From assembly GCF_000723165.1 (NCBI RefSeq), contig NZ_HG322949.1, positions 1,223 to 33,628 on the forward strand: a stretch of 32,406 bases of DNA, read 5' to 3'. Position 1 is the stretch's first letter. Each line of letters starts with the position of its first letter. This stretch comes from Janthinobacterium agaricidamnosum NBRC 102515 = DSM 9628. GTDB taxonomy: Bacteria; Pseudomonadota; Gammaproteobacteria; Burkholderiales; Burkholderiaceae_D. The notes beneath the pieces were generated by a model. The model had not been told where the DNA came from and searched no databases. It was given only the letters and a program-made list of their open reading frames with translations. Shown piece by piece: positions 24,293 to 31,496 of this stretch. The position numbers and the translations under genes were made by a program.

Positions 24293-25921
24293 TTGTTTTC
24301 TACCGTAAAAAAATGCCTGTATGCGGCGGCCGGCCTGGCCGGCGCCGTGGCCATTGCCGGACTGCTCAGCAGCTGCGCCACCAGAATGCCGCCGTCGGCC
24401 GTCACCGCGCCGCCGCTGGCGGCGATTGAAATGCCGCCGCCGGCGCCGCGCGAATTCCGCGCTGCCTGGGTCTCGACGGTCGCCAATATCGATTGGCCCA
24501 GCCGCAGCAACCTGTCGGCCGAGCGCCAGCAAAAAGAAGCCATCGCGATACTCGACCGCGCCAAGGCCTTGAACCTGAATGCGATCGTGTTGCAGGTACG
24601 GCCCAGCGCGGACGCCATTTACCCCTCCAGGCTGGAACCGTGGTCGGAATTCCTGACCGGCCAGCAAGGCCAGCCGCCGCAGCCGCTGTACGATCCGCTG
24701 AAATTCTGGATCGATCAGGCCCATGCGCGCGGCCTGGAATTGCATGCATGGTTCAACCCGTACCGGGCGCGCCACGCGACCGCCAAGTCGCCGCTGGCGC
24801 GCGACCATTTCGCGGTCACCAATCCCGCGTCGGTCAAGCAATACGGCCGCTTCCTGTGGATGGACCCGGGCGACGCGGCCGCCGCCGAGCACACCGAGCA
24901 AGTGGTGCTGGACGTGGTGCGCCGTTACGATATCGACGGCGTGCATATCGACGATTATTTTTATCCGTATCCTATCGATGCGCCGGGCGCCGGCGCCGGT
25001 GCGGAAAGCGCCGCGCTGGAAGCCGGCAATGGCGCCAAGCGCGAACTGGATTTCCCGGACCAGCCGTCGTGGCAGCAATATCTGCTGTCCGGCGGCCAGC
25101 TGGACCGCGCCAGCTGGCGCCGCCAGAATGTGAACCAGCTGATCGAAACCCTGTACACCGGCATCCATCGCGAGAAAAGCTGGGTGCGTTTCGGCATCAG
25201 CCCGTTCGGCATCGGCCGGCCGGCGCTGCGTCCGAAGGGTATCGTCGGGTTCAGCCAGTACGATAAATTGTATGCCGACGCCGAATTGTGGCTGGCCAAG
25301 GGCTGGCTCGATTATCTGTCGCCGCAACTGTACTGGCCGGTGGCGCAGGCGCCGCAGGCGTTCGATGTGCTGCTCGACTATTGGCTGGCGCAAAATCCGC
25401 AACACCGCCATATCTGGCCGGGCCTGTACACCAGCCGCATCGACAATTCGGCCAAATCCTACCCGCCGGAAGAAATCTCGAAACAGATCAATGTCACGCG
25501 CAGCCGTCCCGGCGCCAATGGCCAGGTGCATTTCAGCATGGCGCCGCTGATGGAGAACCGCAAGGGCATCGGCGACCAGCTGAAGGCCGGCGTGTACCAA
25601 AGCCCGGCGCTGATACCGGCCACGCCGTGGCTGGGCGCCGAGCCGCCAGCGGTGCCCGGCGTAACGCTGCGCCGCGATGCCAGCAGCGTCAACCTGATGC
25701 TGACGCCGGGCGCCGGCAAGCCGGTCGCGGTGTACGCCTTGTGGGTACGTTACGGCGCGGCGTGGCGGTTCTCGGTATTGCCGGGCGCCCAGACTGAATG
25801 GACCTTGCCGGACGACGCCAGCACCGGCCCCGCCAATGCGGTGGTGGTCAGCGCGGTAGACCGCCTCGGCAATGAAAGCGCGCGGGTCTCGGTGCCGCCG
25901 CTGGCCGGCAGTCTCAAATAA
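24293..25921 (+). CDS. GHL10 family glycoside hydrolase-like lipoprotein (DigH/YngK-like)
   Basis: The 542-residue protein starts at a TTG preceded by AAGGA at 6 nt. From there it has a lipoprotein signal: basic MFSTVKK, a hydrophobic core and the lipobox LSSC with Cys28. The GHL10 (former DUF187) TIM-barrel domain begins with EFRAAWVSTVANIDWPSR and continues through LNAIVLQVRPSADAIYPS, LELHAWFNPYRAR, YDIDGVHIDDYFYPYP, GISPFGI and YLSPQLYWP. A C-terminal beta-type domain follows, about residues 430-540. The E. coli relative DigH cleaves denuded peptidoglycan glycan. That role fits the murQ-permease context. An ATG 12 codons upstream (24257) would lengthen the signal and lacks a good ribosome site. 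Confidence 0.88.
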   Translation: MFSTVKKCLYAAAGLAGAVAIAGLLSSCATRMPPSAVTAPPLAAIEMPPPAPREFRAAWVSTVANIDWPSRSNLSAERQQKEAIAILDRAKALNLNAIVLQVRPSADAIYPSRLEPWSEFLTGQQGQPPQPLYDPLKFWIDQAHARGLELHAWFNPYRARHATAKSPLARDHFAVTNPASVKQYGRFLWMDPGDAAAAEHTEQVVLDVVRRYDIDGVHIDDYFYPYPIDAPGAGAGAESAALEAGNGAKRELDFPDQPSWQQYLLSGGQLDRASWRRQNVNQLIETLYTGIHREKSWVRFGISPFGIGRPALRPKGIVGFSQYDKLYADAELWLAKGWLDYLSPQLYWPVAQAPQAFDVLLDYWLAQNPQHRHIWPGLYTSRIDNSAKSYPPEEISKQINVTRSRPGANGQVHFSMAPLMENRKGIGDQLKAGVYQSPALIPATPWLGAEPPAVPGVTLRRDASSVNLMLTPGAGKPVAVYALWVRYGAAWRFSVLPGAQTEWTLPDDASTGPANAVVVSAVDRLGNESARVSVPPLAGSLK

Positions 25922-25934
25922 GGCCCGGCCGGTA

Positions 25935-25957
25935 ATGCTGCGCAAAGCATCATTTTT
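25935..25957 (+). terminator. weak terminator after the cell-wall cluster
   Basis: ATGCT and AGCAT pair around a six-base loop, 13 nt past the lipoprotein stop, and a run of five T follows one base later. The stem is short, so the call is tentative. Confidence 0.35.
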
Positions 25958-26004
25958 GGGTATCTGAGCTGTGCAAGGCAACATGCCCAGCTTGACATTT
26001 TCTC

Positions 26005-26769
26005 TTACACATACCGCACTCCCTTGGGTGTTTTTGGTCGTTGGGCGCGTAGCGAGTCACCGGTCAGTGTGAAGCGGTGGTTGCGCTGCATGACGCGATC
26101 CAGAATGGCGTCGGCAATGGTGGCGTCGCCGATCCAGGCATGCCAGTGCTCCACCGGCAATTGGCTGGTGATGATGGTGGCCTTGTTGCCAGCCCGGTCG
26201 TCGATGATCTCAAGCAGATCCGAGCGCGTCATGCCGTCGATGGTCCCCATGCCCCAGTCGTCGAGGATCAGCACGTCGGTCTTGGCCAATTGAAGCAGCC
26301 ATTTGCCGAAGGCGCCACTGCCGTGCCGGATGCGCAGTTCTTCCTGCAAGCGGGGTACGCGTTGATAGATCGCCGAGTAGCCACGCCGGCAGGCGTACTG
26401 CGCCAGTGCGCAGGCCAGCCAGGACTTGCCGGCGCCGGTTGGGCCGGTGACCAGGACGCTATGACCGGCGCTGACCCAGTCGCCCAAGGCCAGGCTCATC
26501 ACCTCGCGCCGGTCGACGCCGCGACCGGCGCGCGCGTCGATGTCCTCGATCGCGGCCTGTCCATATTTGAGATGCGCATTCTTGAGCAGTCGCACCAGCT
26601 TGCGGTCATTACGGGCGTGGACCTCGCGGTCGATCAACAGCGCCACGCGCTCCTCGAAGCTCAACGCCGTCATGCCGGGTTGGGCCAGTTGTTCCTCCAA
26701 GCCCGCTGCCAGGCCGTCCAGTTTCAGTGAGCGCAGCTGCGCCAGGGTGGTGTGCATCATCATCGCCAT
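26005..26769 (-). CDS. istB: IS21 helper ATPase IstB
   Basis: The 254-residue AAA+ ATPase assists the IS21 transposase in target choice and strand transfer. It has the N-terminal IstB segment LRSLKLDGLAAGLEEQL, the Walker A motif GPTGAGKSWLA, Walker B LILDDWGM, the sensor segment ATIITSQLPVEHWH and the C-terminal RVMQRNHRFTLTGDSLR. It looks intact. It begins 21 nt after istA, the usual close spacing in IS21 elements. Confidence 0.95.
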   Translation of the reverse strand: MAMMMHTTLAQLRSLKLDGLAAGLEEQLAQPGMTALSFEERVALLIDREVHARNDRKLVRLLKNAHLKYGQAAIEDIDARAGRGVDRREVMSLALGDWVSAGHSVLVTGPTGAGKSWLACALAQYACRRGYSAIYQRVPRLQEELRIRHGSGAFGKWLLQLAKTDVLILDDWGMGTIDGMTRSDLLEIIDDRAGNKATIITSQLPVEHWHAWIGDATIADAILDRVMQRNHRFTLTGDSLRAQRPKTPKGVRYV

Positions 26770-26790
26770 ACTCCTTATTATTTATATTGT

Positions 26791-28152
26791 TTATTGGTAG
26801 TAGCCAGAGCCGCGCAGATGAGCGTGGTCAGGGCTGACCCATTCTTCGGCGACCACGGGGACGCTTTGGTCGCGGTTGTTCTTCAGGATGTCGTTCACGT
26901 GGCGGTACTGGCAGGCGCCGATCTGCAGGGCCAACATGCACGCCGCTTCGAAGCGCACCTTGCCATAGCGCTTGGCCAGCGACAGCAGGCCAAGGCAGGC
27001 GCGGTAGCCATGCTCTGGATGCCGGTTCTCGGCCATCAGCCGCGTCACAGCCTCGGCGGTCGCCGGACCGATGCTCTCGCCCCAGTGGATCAGCCGTTGC
27101 GGCGTCCATTCCATGTGTGCGCGGTGTGCCGCCGGCATGTGCGCTGCGACGGTCGTGAAACCGCCGACGCGGCTGTTGCGGGCATGGCTGGCGACGCGCT
27201 GGCCGCGATGCAGCAGCTCGACCACCGCCGTCGTGATGCGCGCCTCCAGCACTTGGCCGACCAGGGTTTGCGGCACGCTGTAACGATGGCGCTCGACCTC
27301 CACGTGGTAGTCGATGTGGACCTTGACGGTCTTGAACCGAGCCATCTCGTAACGCTGTAACGGCAGCGCCAACAAGGCCGGCGCATCGATCTCGGCGAAG
27401 GTGCTGGCACGGCTGCCAGGCAGTTTTTGGAAGGGCTTCTCGTTGAGCCGCGTGAGCAACGGCGCCATAGCCTGATTGACCTCGTGCACGCTGCCGAACT
27501 GCTGATGACGCAGGCGCGCCATGATCCAGCGCTCGACGATCTGCACCGCCGATTCGGCCTTGGCCTTGTCCTGCGGATGGTACGGCCGCGCCGGCAGGAT
27601 CGAGGTGCCGTAATGGCGCGCGAAGTCGAGCACGGTGTCGTTGCTGCGCGGCTCGTAGCGGTTGGCGTCCGAGATCATCGCACGCGGATTGTCGGGCACG
27701 ATGAGCTGCGTCACGCCGCCGTAGAAGGCCAGCGCGCGCGCCGTCGATTCGAGCCAGTCGGCCATCGTCTCGCGCGGCGTGGCGCAGGCGTAGGTATAGC
27801 TCGACGCGCCCATCGAAGCGACGAAGATGTGCGCGCGCCCGCCATCGGTGAGCGCGATGGTGGGGCCGGCATAATCGATGAACAGCTTCTCGCCGGCGCG
27901 GTGGATCTGACGCATCGAACGCTTGAGCTGTCTGGCAAAGCGCCGGTAGTTTTCGCAGTATTGCGAGTAGGCGTAGGTTTGGCAATCCTCGTAGTCGGCG
28001 CGATGCTCTTCCCACAGCAGCATCAATGTCATGCCCTTGCGCCGCAGTTCATGGTGCATGCGCCCATAGTCGGGCTGCACATAGTCCCGCCCCTTTTGGG
28101 AGCCGACCAGTAAGCGCTGCTCCAGCCTTCTGATTACCCATATCTTTCGCAC
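26791..28152 (-). pseudogene. istA: IS21 transposase IstA, N-terminally truncated
   Basis: The open frame codes for 453 residues against about 510 in full-length relatives. The DDE core is present: FIDYAG for the first Asp, VPDNPRAM for the second and KAKAESAVQIVERW for the Glu, with the C-terminal beta-barrel after it. Homology begins at LEQRLLVGSQKGRDYVQPDYG, near residue 10. The helix-turn-helix of about 60 residues that should precede it is missing. The first codon in frame is a GTG (28152) in foreign sequence with no ribosome site, so the start is an artefact of the deletion. Confidence 0.85.
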
Positions 28153-28163
28153 GCCAGATTAAA

Positions 28164-28186
28164 CCCAAGCTGCATTTCTCGCTTGG
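28164..28186 (-). terminator. possible terminator after the NADAR gene
   Basis: CCAAGC and GCTTGG pair around a ten-base loop, 9 nt past the NADAR stop. The minus strand then reads GTTTAATCT. The T run is poor, so this is a weak call; it might instead be a scar of the IS21 truncation. Confidence 0.3.
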
Positions 28187-28194
28187 TCAGGTAT

Positions 28195-28833
28195 CTATAG
28201 CAACCTACTTTGTTGTGGTTGAGTCGGATCATTTGTGGCATCTACGATCTCAATTTCCCTACCCAAGAGAAAAAAATCGGGCACACTCAACGGCTCTACA
28301 ATCTTTAGCGACTGGCTTTCGTCGTACTTTAAGCGCTCCCGAAGCTCCATAAGAAGCCGTCCAAGAATATTCTGGCCTATAAGAGTTCCATCCGGTCTTA
28401 CAAAGGCCCCCCAGAAATTATCTTTGCTTGATTGCTCAACGATATCCCGTTCACCGGTACTCAACAGTAATTCGCCAAATGTTGAGTAATGACGGGCCAG
28501 CTTTACCCGGAGACTCCAGCGCATGATCTTGTGTCGAACCAGATCCCAATCGGACCTTGTTTCGTCTCTATAGGGCTTGCTCTTCCGTTTTGCAATCATC
28601 GGGCTCGCTTCATCAATTATGAATTGCTGCACATCAGGTCGATGTGGAAAACGGCAGACTTGGTATAGCGCCTCACTGGTCCTGATGGAAATACCATTCA
28701 CCGATAGCGGAAAGCCCGATGCCATATTCGAAAGCCCCCCAAATTCATCTCTAGTTGTGTGAAAAACTACGCACTCACTCCTCACGTAGGTGCGCAGGTT
28801 TACCGTTTTGCTTTCATTTGGTGAAGGCTGCAT
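28195..28833 (-). CDS. NADAR family protein (YbiA/RibX-like)
   Basis: The 212-residue protein shows the NADAR fold pattern: FHTTRDEFGGLSNM (24-37), VNGISIRTSEALYQVCRFP (45-63), SDWDLVRHKIMRWSLRVKLARH (94-115) and SSKDNFWG (135-142), then NILGRLLMELRE. The family includes N-glycosidases that act on riboflavin intermediates, and some members remove ADP-ribose from guanine. The conserved Glu in TSEALYQ and the Asp-Trp pair in KDNFWG are present. The start ATG follows the upstream PRTase stop by 1 nt and has no ribosome site, so it depends on coupled translation. A longer reading overlaps the PRTase gene. The substrate here is unknown. Confidence 0.85.
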   Translation of the reverse strand: MQPSPNESKTVNLRTYVRSECVVFHTTRDEFGGLSNMASGFPLSVNGISIRTSEALYQVCRFPHRPDVQQFIIDEASPMIAKRKSKPYRDETRSDWDLVRHKIMRWSLRVKLARHYSTFGELLLSTGERDIVEQSSKDNFWGAFVRPDGTLIGQNILGRLLMELRERLKYDESQSLKIVEPLSVPDFFLLGREIEIVDATNDPTQPQQSRLL

Positions 28834-28834
28834 T

Positions 28835-29830
28835 TTATTCGTATGTTTTACGGGGAAAGAGAGGATACCATTCCAACGCGCCACGCCCTTCTTGCTCTCC
28901 CCACCACAATGCAAGCGGCGAAGTATTAGGACAGTTCCGGTAAGTACAAATCGTGGAGCCGAAACCGACGCCGAAGCTGCCAAATCCTAATGGCTTTAGC
29001 ACATTTGTAGGGCTCTTGATCTGCGAACGTATCTTTCTGCCTGCCTCTAGAAATTCATGCTCCAGTACTTGCCGACCTTCCTCCGTGATGAACACTTGGC
29101 TTTTACCTCCTGGCTTCCGAGCGGCGTACTGAAGCGTTTGTGCACGTACGTAATCGTCTGCGGCTTGCTCCTCACTCAATGCAATAGGCCAAAACACTCC
29201 AGAGTTGTGATTGTTCGTCACTCGATTTTCGACTTGGATTTGCTGTCCATATGCGACAGAGACGTCTTTACCAGATTCCGCAATTACCTTAGGTGTACGA
29301 GTATTGCGTGCGTAATACGTCGATGTATAGCTGACCAACGAGATGACCTTAACACTAGCCTTCGGTGGAGCGAATTTGAGCCAAGAACTAATGTCACTGG
29401 CGATCCGGCTACCTGTATAGGTAACGTCGTCGAGGTATACATATTTGCCGTCTGGCGTCCCACCAGCGTTGAGATCGACCTGAAATTTCTGCTTAAGCAA
29501 TGGTACCATGAGGGCGATCATCTCCTTCTGGCTATGTCCATTTAATTGGATGTCCAAAACCTTTGCTTTTCGCCAGAACTCAGCAGGATTTGCACCCACG
29601 ATGACAGCATTTTCACTGACCTTTGCTAACAAATCCAGCACTTTAGCCTTGGTGAGAAACGTCCGTTTCAAAACGACGTCAAATTCCCTGAGGAATATTA
29701 TTTGATTCTCTGAAGAAAACTGCCTCGCCCATCTGTCCACATGCGCGACGTTTGGAGAAGCAATTTCTCCCTCCCGATACGTCTGAATGGTTGAAGCAAT
29801 CGATACAAGAAGCGCGTCGCGTTCGTTCAT
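28835..29830 (-). CDS. phosphoribosyltransferase-like protein (PRTase-CE type)
   Basis: The 331-residue protein carries a PRPP-binding-like motif VYLDDVTYTGSR (131-142), the usual hydrophobic-DD-xx-TG form of type I phosphoribosyltransferases. Its N-terminal about 80 residues are helical. The C-terminal block with CTYRNCPNTSPLALWWG followed by WYPLFPR is typical of the PRTase-like proteins found in bacterial conflict systems, as I recall them. It is directly coupled to the NADAR gene downstream. Together they suggest a nucleotide-modifying pair acting on a ribosylated base. AT-rich composition and two IS elements nearby suggest transfer. The activity is not established. Confidence 0.75.
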   Translation of the reverse strand: MNERDALLVSIASTIQTYREGEIASPNVAHVDRWARQFSSENQIIFLREFDVVLKRTFLTKAKVLDLLAKVSENAVIVGANPAEFWRKAKVLDIQLNGHSQKEMIALMVPLLKQKFQVDLNAGGTPDGKYVYLDDVTYTGSRIASDISSWLKFAPPKASVKVISLVSYTSTYYARNTRTPKVIAESGKDVSVAYGQQIQVENRVTNNHNSGVFWPIALSEEQAADDYVRAQTLQYAARKPGGKSQVFITEEGRQVLEHEFLEAGRKIRSQIKSPTNVLKPLGFGSFGVGFGSTICTYRNCPNTSPLALWWGEQEGRGALEWYPLFPRKTYE

Positions 29831-30004
29831 TTTTTACCCTAGTTGTTGGTATTGCAAGCAACTATAGGTTACATAAGAGAATACAAGATGTCATTAAAAG
29901 AATAATTATTTCCGTACTTCACAGTTCGTCTCGGAAGCAGGGCTTGGCAAGGGGAAGTTGGCTCCACGCAGGAGCGCGTTGTGTCGACTCGACTGTCGAA
30001 AGTT
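29831..30004. other. upstream region of the PRTase-NADAR pair
   Basis: This AT-rich region probably holds the promoter for the minus-strand PRTase-NADAR genes; no clear -35/-10 pair could be picked. A plus-strand reading of about 100 codons through 29752-30057 has no recognisable content. Confidence 0.4.
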
Positions 30005-30048
30005 CTAAAATAAAAAATGGCAGCATGATCACATGTATCATGCTGCCA
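30005..30048 (-). terminator. terminator of the 41-codon gene
   Basis: A perfect 12-bp stem TGGCAGCATGAT/ATCATGCTGCCA with a 7-nt loop lies 6 nt after the stop of the small minus-strand gene. On that strand it is followed by TTTTTTATTTT. This is a strong rho-independent terminator and supports real transcription of the small gene. Confidence 0.9.
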
Positions 30049-30053
30049 CTCGG

Positions 30054-30179
30054 TTAGCTGAATAGATTCAGCTGATGCGGATGCGACCGCCAGTGCTGCC
30101 GTACGTTCTCATCACGTCCAAAACGACGTCTGGTATATTGACGAACGAAAACGTCTTTTACTTTACTAAAGTTGCGCAT
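30054..30179 (-). CDS. 41-residue basic small protein
   Basis: This unrecognised small gene begins with ATG after AGAGGAG at good spacing and ends directly before a strong terminator. The peptide starts MRNFSKVKDVFVRQ, has a run of arginines (RRRFGR) in the middle, then a His/Arg-rich HWRSHPHQ segment and ends LNLFS. It is highly basic, so it might bind nucleic acid. It lies between the winged-helix gene and the PRTase-NADAR pair on the same strand. No homologue comes to mind. Ribosome site plus terminator make it likely to be expressed. Confidence 0.6.
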   Translation of the reverse strand: MRNFSKVKDVFVRQYTRRRFGRDENVRQHWRSHPHQLNLFS

Positions 30180-30228
30180 AATGCACTCCTCTAACAAGAT
30201 AGAGGGACATTAGTTCTTGCCTACGGCT

Positions 30229-30275
30229 GCATCTTGTCGTAAACTTTGCCTTGTCTAGTTATACGACAAGGATGC
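30229..30275. repeat. 13-bp inverted repeat upstream of the 41-codon gene
   Basis: GCATCTTGTCGTA pairs with TACGACAAGGATGC, with one bulged G and a 20-nt loop. It lies 50-95 bp before the small gene and could be an operator or an RNA structure in its leader. No T run follows, so it is not a typical terminator. Confidence 0.6.
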
Positions 30276-30287
30276 GGAGGTAGTGAC

Positions 30288-30299
30288 AGGGCATGCCCT
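30288..30299. promoter_or_regulatory. 12-bp perfect palindrome AGGGCATGCCCT
   Basis: This is a self-complementary 12-mer in the intergenic region, about 110 bp before the 41-codon gene. Its symmetry and position suggest a dimeric regulator site, perhaps for the nearby winged-helix protein. There is no further support. Confidence 0.35.
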
Positions 30300-30344
30300 T
30301 ACCTACCCTACATCAACGTGAAAGCGTTATCTCTCACGTGCAAG

Positions 30345-30419
30345 TTAGTAATCAGATGCAGTCGTTATTATCATCAAGCGGATTTTCAAAAACGACGCTC
30401 GCAACACGTAGTACAACAT
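30345..30419 (-). CDS. possible 24-residue peptide
   Basis: An ATG preceded by a near-perfect Shine-Dalgarno AAAGGAGGT at 5-6 nt opens a 24-codon frame, 44 nt after the winged-helix gene stop on the same strand. The peptide is hydrophobic and basic (MLYYVLRASFLKIRLMIITT...) and could form one membrane helix. Evidence is only the ribosome site; it may be a leader peptide or chance. Confidence 0.35.
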   Translation of the reverse strand: MLYYVLRASFLKIRLMIITTASDY

Positions 30420-30463
30420 GTTTTACCTCCTTTCTCATGTTCGCCCTCACGGCGTGGATTGGA

Positions 30464-31273
30464 TTACAAAGAAGCCCCTGTCCCCACAGGGGCTTTGTCT
30501 TTTTCAGCAAGACGATATAGGTTACCCATCTTCACTACTTGGCCGGAACCAATCAAGGTAGCTAATACATTGTAAATAAACTGGCTGTGCTTCTTCAGAC
30601 TTGCCGGAGCATTGGGCACCTCGCTAATCAAGACCTTCAACTCTGCTGCGGCCAAACCTCCTGCGTGCCCCTTAAGGATCGATAAAATAATCTCACCGGA
30701 ACTGCCCGAACGGGTTTGGGTTGAAGGTCCTTCTGGCAACGACTCACCACGAGCGATAATCGAATCGACTGTTTTTTTCGCATAAAGCAACCCACCGTGC
30801 TTAACAAGCACTCGCTTTTCAGATAGCTTACCGATGCCGTTGTAGAACCCCTTTTCTCCAACCGACGTTGGCATTGCAGGAAACTCATTTCGAATCGTAG
30901 TCAATAATTCCTTGTGAGCAAGCCCGGTGCTAGAATTTTCAAGTACATGCTGAATTGCTTTCGTCCAAGAAGGTACATTCTCGGAGTGGCTCCCATCAAC
31001 GGCTGTCAAGGTGAACTCTGACGACACATCTGCGGTCGACTCATTAACACGAACAGGAACGGTTGCTACCTCTACTTCCTTCTGCACTTTAGGAACTACA
31101 TTAAGCGCTGCATCCGGGTCGAAGCCCAGTGGCGCAAACATAAGAGCCGCTTCATAGCGCTTTTTCCGTTGCGAAATCCTTTCCGGTAACTCTTTGAGAA
31201 GCTGAACGTCAGCTTCCAGCTCATGCTTAAGCTGAAGAATGAATTCGGCAGAGAGTTCAGAGGGATTTACCAT
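30464..31273 (-). CDS. tandem winged-helix-like protein
   Basis: I do not recognise this 269-residue protein as a named family. Residues 1-45 form a probable coiled coil (LKHELEADVQLLKELPERISQRKKRY). After a linker there are two similar units of about 65 residues. Both have a helix start, a GLAxxEL segment, a FxYN helix and a VVKxGxLYxxA wing: GLAHKELLTTIRNEFP...FYNGIGKLSEKRVLVKHGGLLYA and GLAAAELKVLISEVP...FIYNVLATLIGSGQVVKMGNLYRLA. This fits two winged-helix domains, so DNA binding or control of the nearby genes is possible. The ATG at 31273 was chosen; a GTG six codons upstream is also in frame. Its 3' end overlaps a GC-rich hairpin. Confidence 0.7.
   Translation of the reverse strand: MVNPSELSAEFILQLKHELEADVQLLKELPERISQRKKRYEAALMFAPLGFDPDAALNVVPKVQKEVEVATVPVRVNESTADVSSEFTLTAVDGSHSENVPSWTKAIQHVLENSSTGLAHKELLTTIRNEFPAMPTSVGEKGFYNGIGKLSEKRVLVKHGGLLYAKKTVDSIIARGESLPEGPSTQTRSGSSGEIILSILKGHAGGLAAAELKVLISEVPNAPASLKKHSQFIYNVLATLIGSGQVVKMGNLYRLAEKDKAPVGTGASL
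30470..30499 (+). terminator. hairpin at the end of the winged-helix gene
   Basis: GCCCCTGT and ACAGGGGC pair perfectly around a CCCC loop, and the plus strand continues TTTGTCTTTTT. It has the look of a plus-strand terminator, but it lies inside the last codons of the minus-strand gene and no plus-strand gene precedes it. On the minus strand it could act as a weak terminator before the 24-codon frame. Confidence 0.4.
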
Positions 31274-31465
31274 GACGCAAGCGTAAACCACCTCATCCGT
31301 AAACGCAAGGCGAAAATATGAGAAACCGCTGTTTTTCTATACAGCAGGGGAAAATTGCTCAAAAATGAGTAACGCCATACCCCATAGTGAAGAATGCAGA
31401 TCTTTAGGGCGTGAGGGATGATTGTCGTGACAGTTTCCACGTCGGCTCATGCTTGCTTCCAGTGC
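31274..31465. other. upstream region of the winged-helix gene
   Basis: No gene is visible here. On the minus strand TTGAGC and TATAGA are separated by 15 nt around 31335-31365 and may be a poor -35/-10 pair for the winged-helix gene. The IS3 element starts to the right. Confidence 0.35.
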
Positions 31466-31496
31466 TGTGGTCTAATTTGCCCGGACACCTCGATAG

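Larger units (their letters stand above)
26005..28152 (-). mobile_element. IS21 family insertion element, 5'-truncated
   Basis: The element carries the two IS21 genes in normal order, transposase istA then helper istB, on the minus strand. The istA gene has lost the part coding for its N-terminal DNA-binding domain, so the istA end is deleted near 28130. Terminal inverted repeats could not be found on either side; the limits given are those of the genes. It is probably not able to move by itself. Confidence 0.8.

Noticed and set aside
24278..25984. Minus-strand open frame of 568 codons
   Set aside because: Antisense to the GHL10 lipoprotein gene, which has a signal peptide, lipobox and recognisable domain.
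29057..29545. Plus-strand frame of 162 codons opposite the PRTase-like gene
   Set aside because: The minus-strand frame has the PRPP motif and coupling to NADAR; this one has no recognisable features.
30246..30575. Plus-strand frame of 109 codons
   Set aside because: No ribosome site, overlaps palindromes and the 3' end of the winged-helix gene, no family resemblance.
29831..31465. Several short inverted repeats considered as a CRISPR array
   Set aside because: There is no regularly spaced direct repeat and no cas gene.
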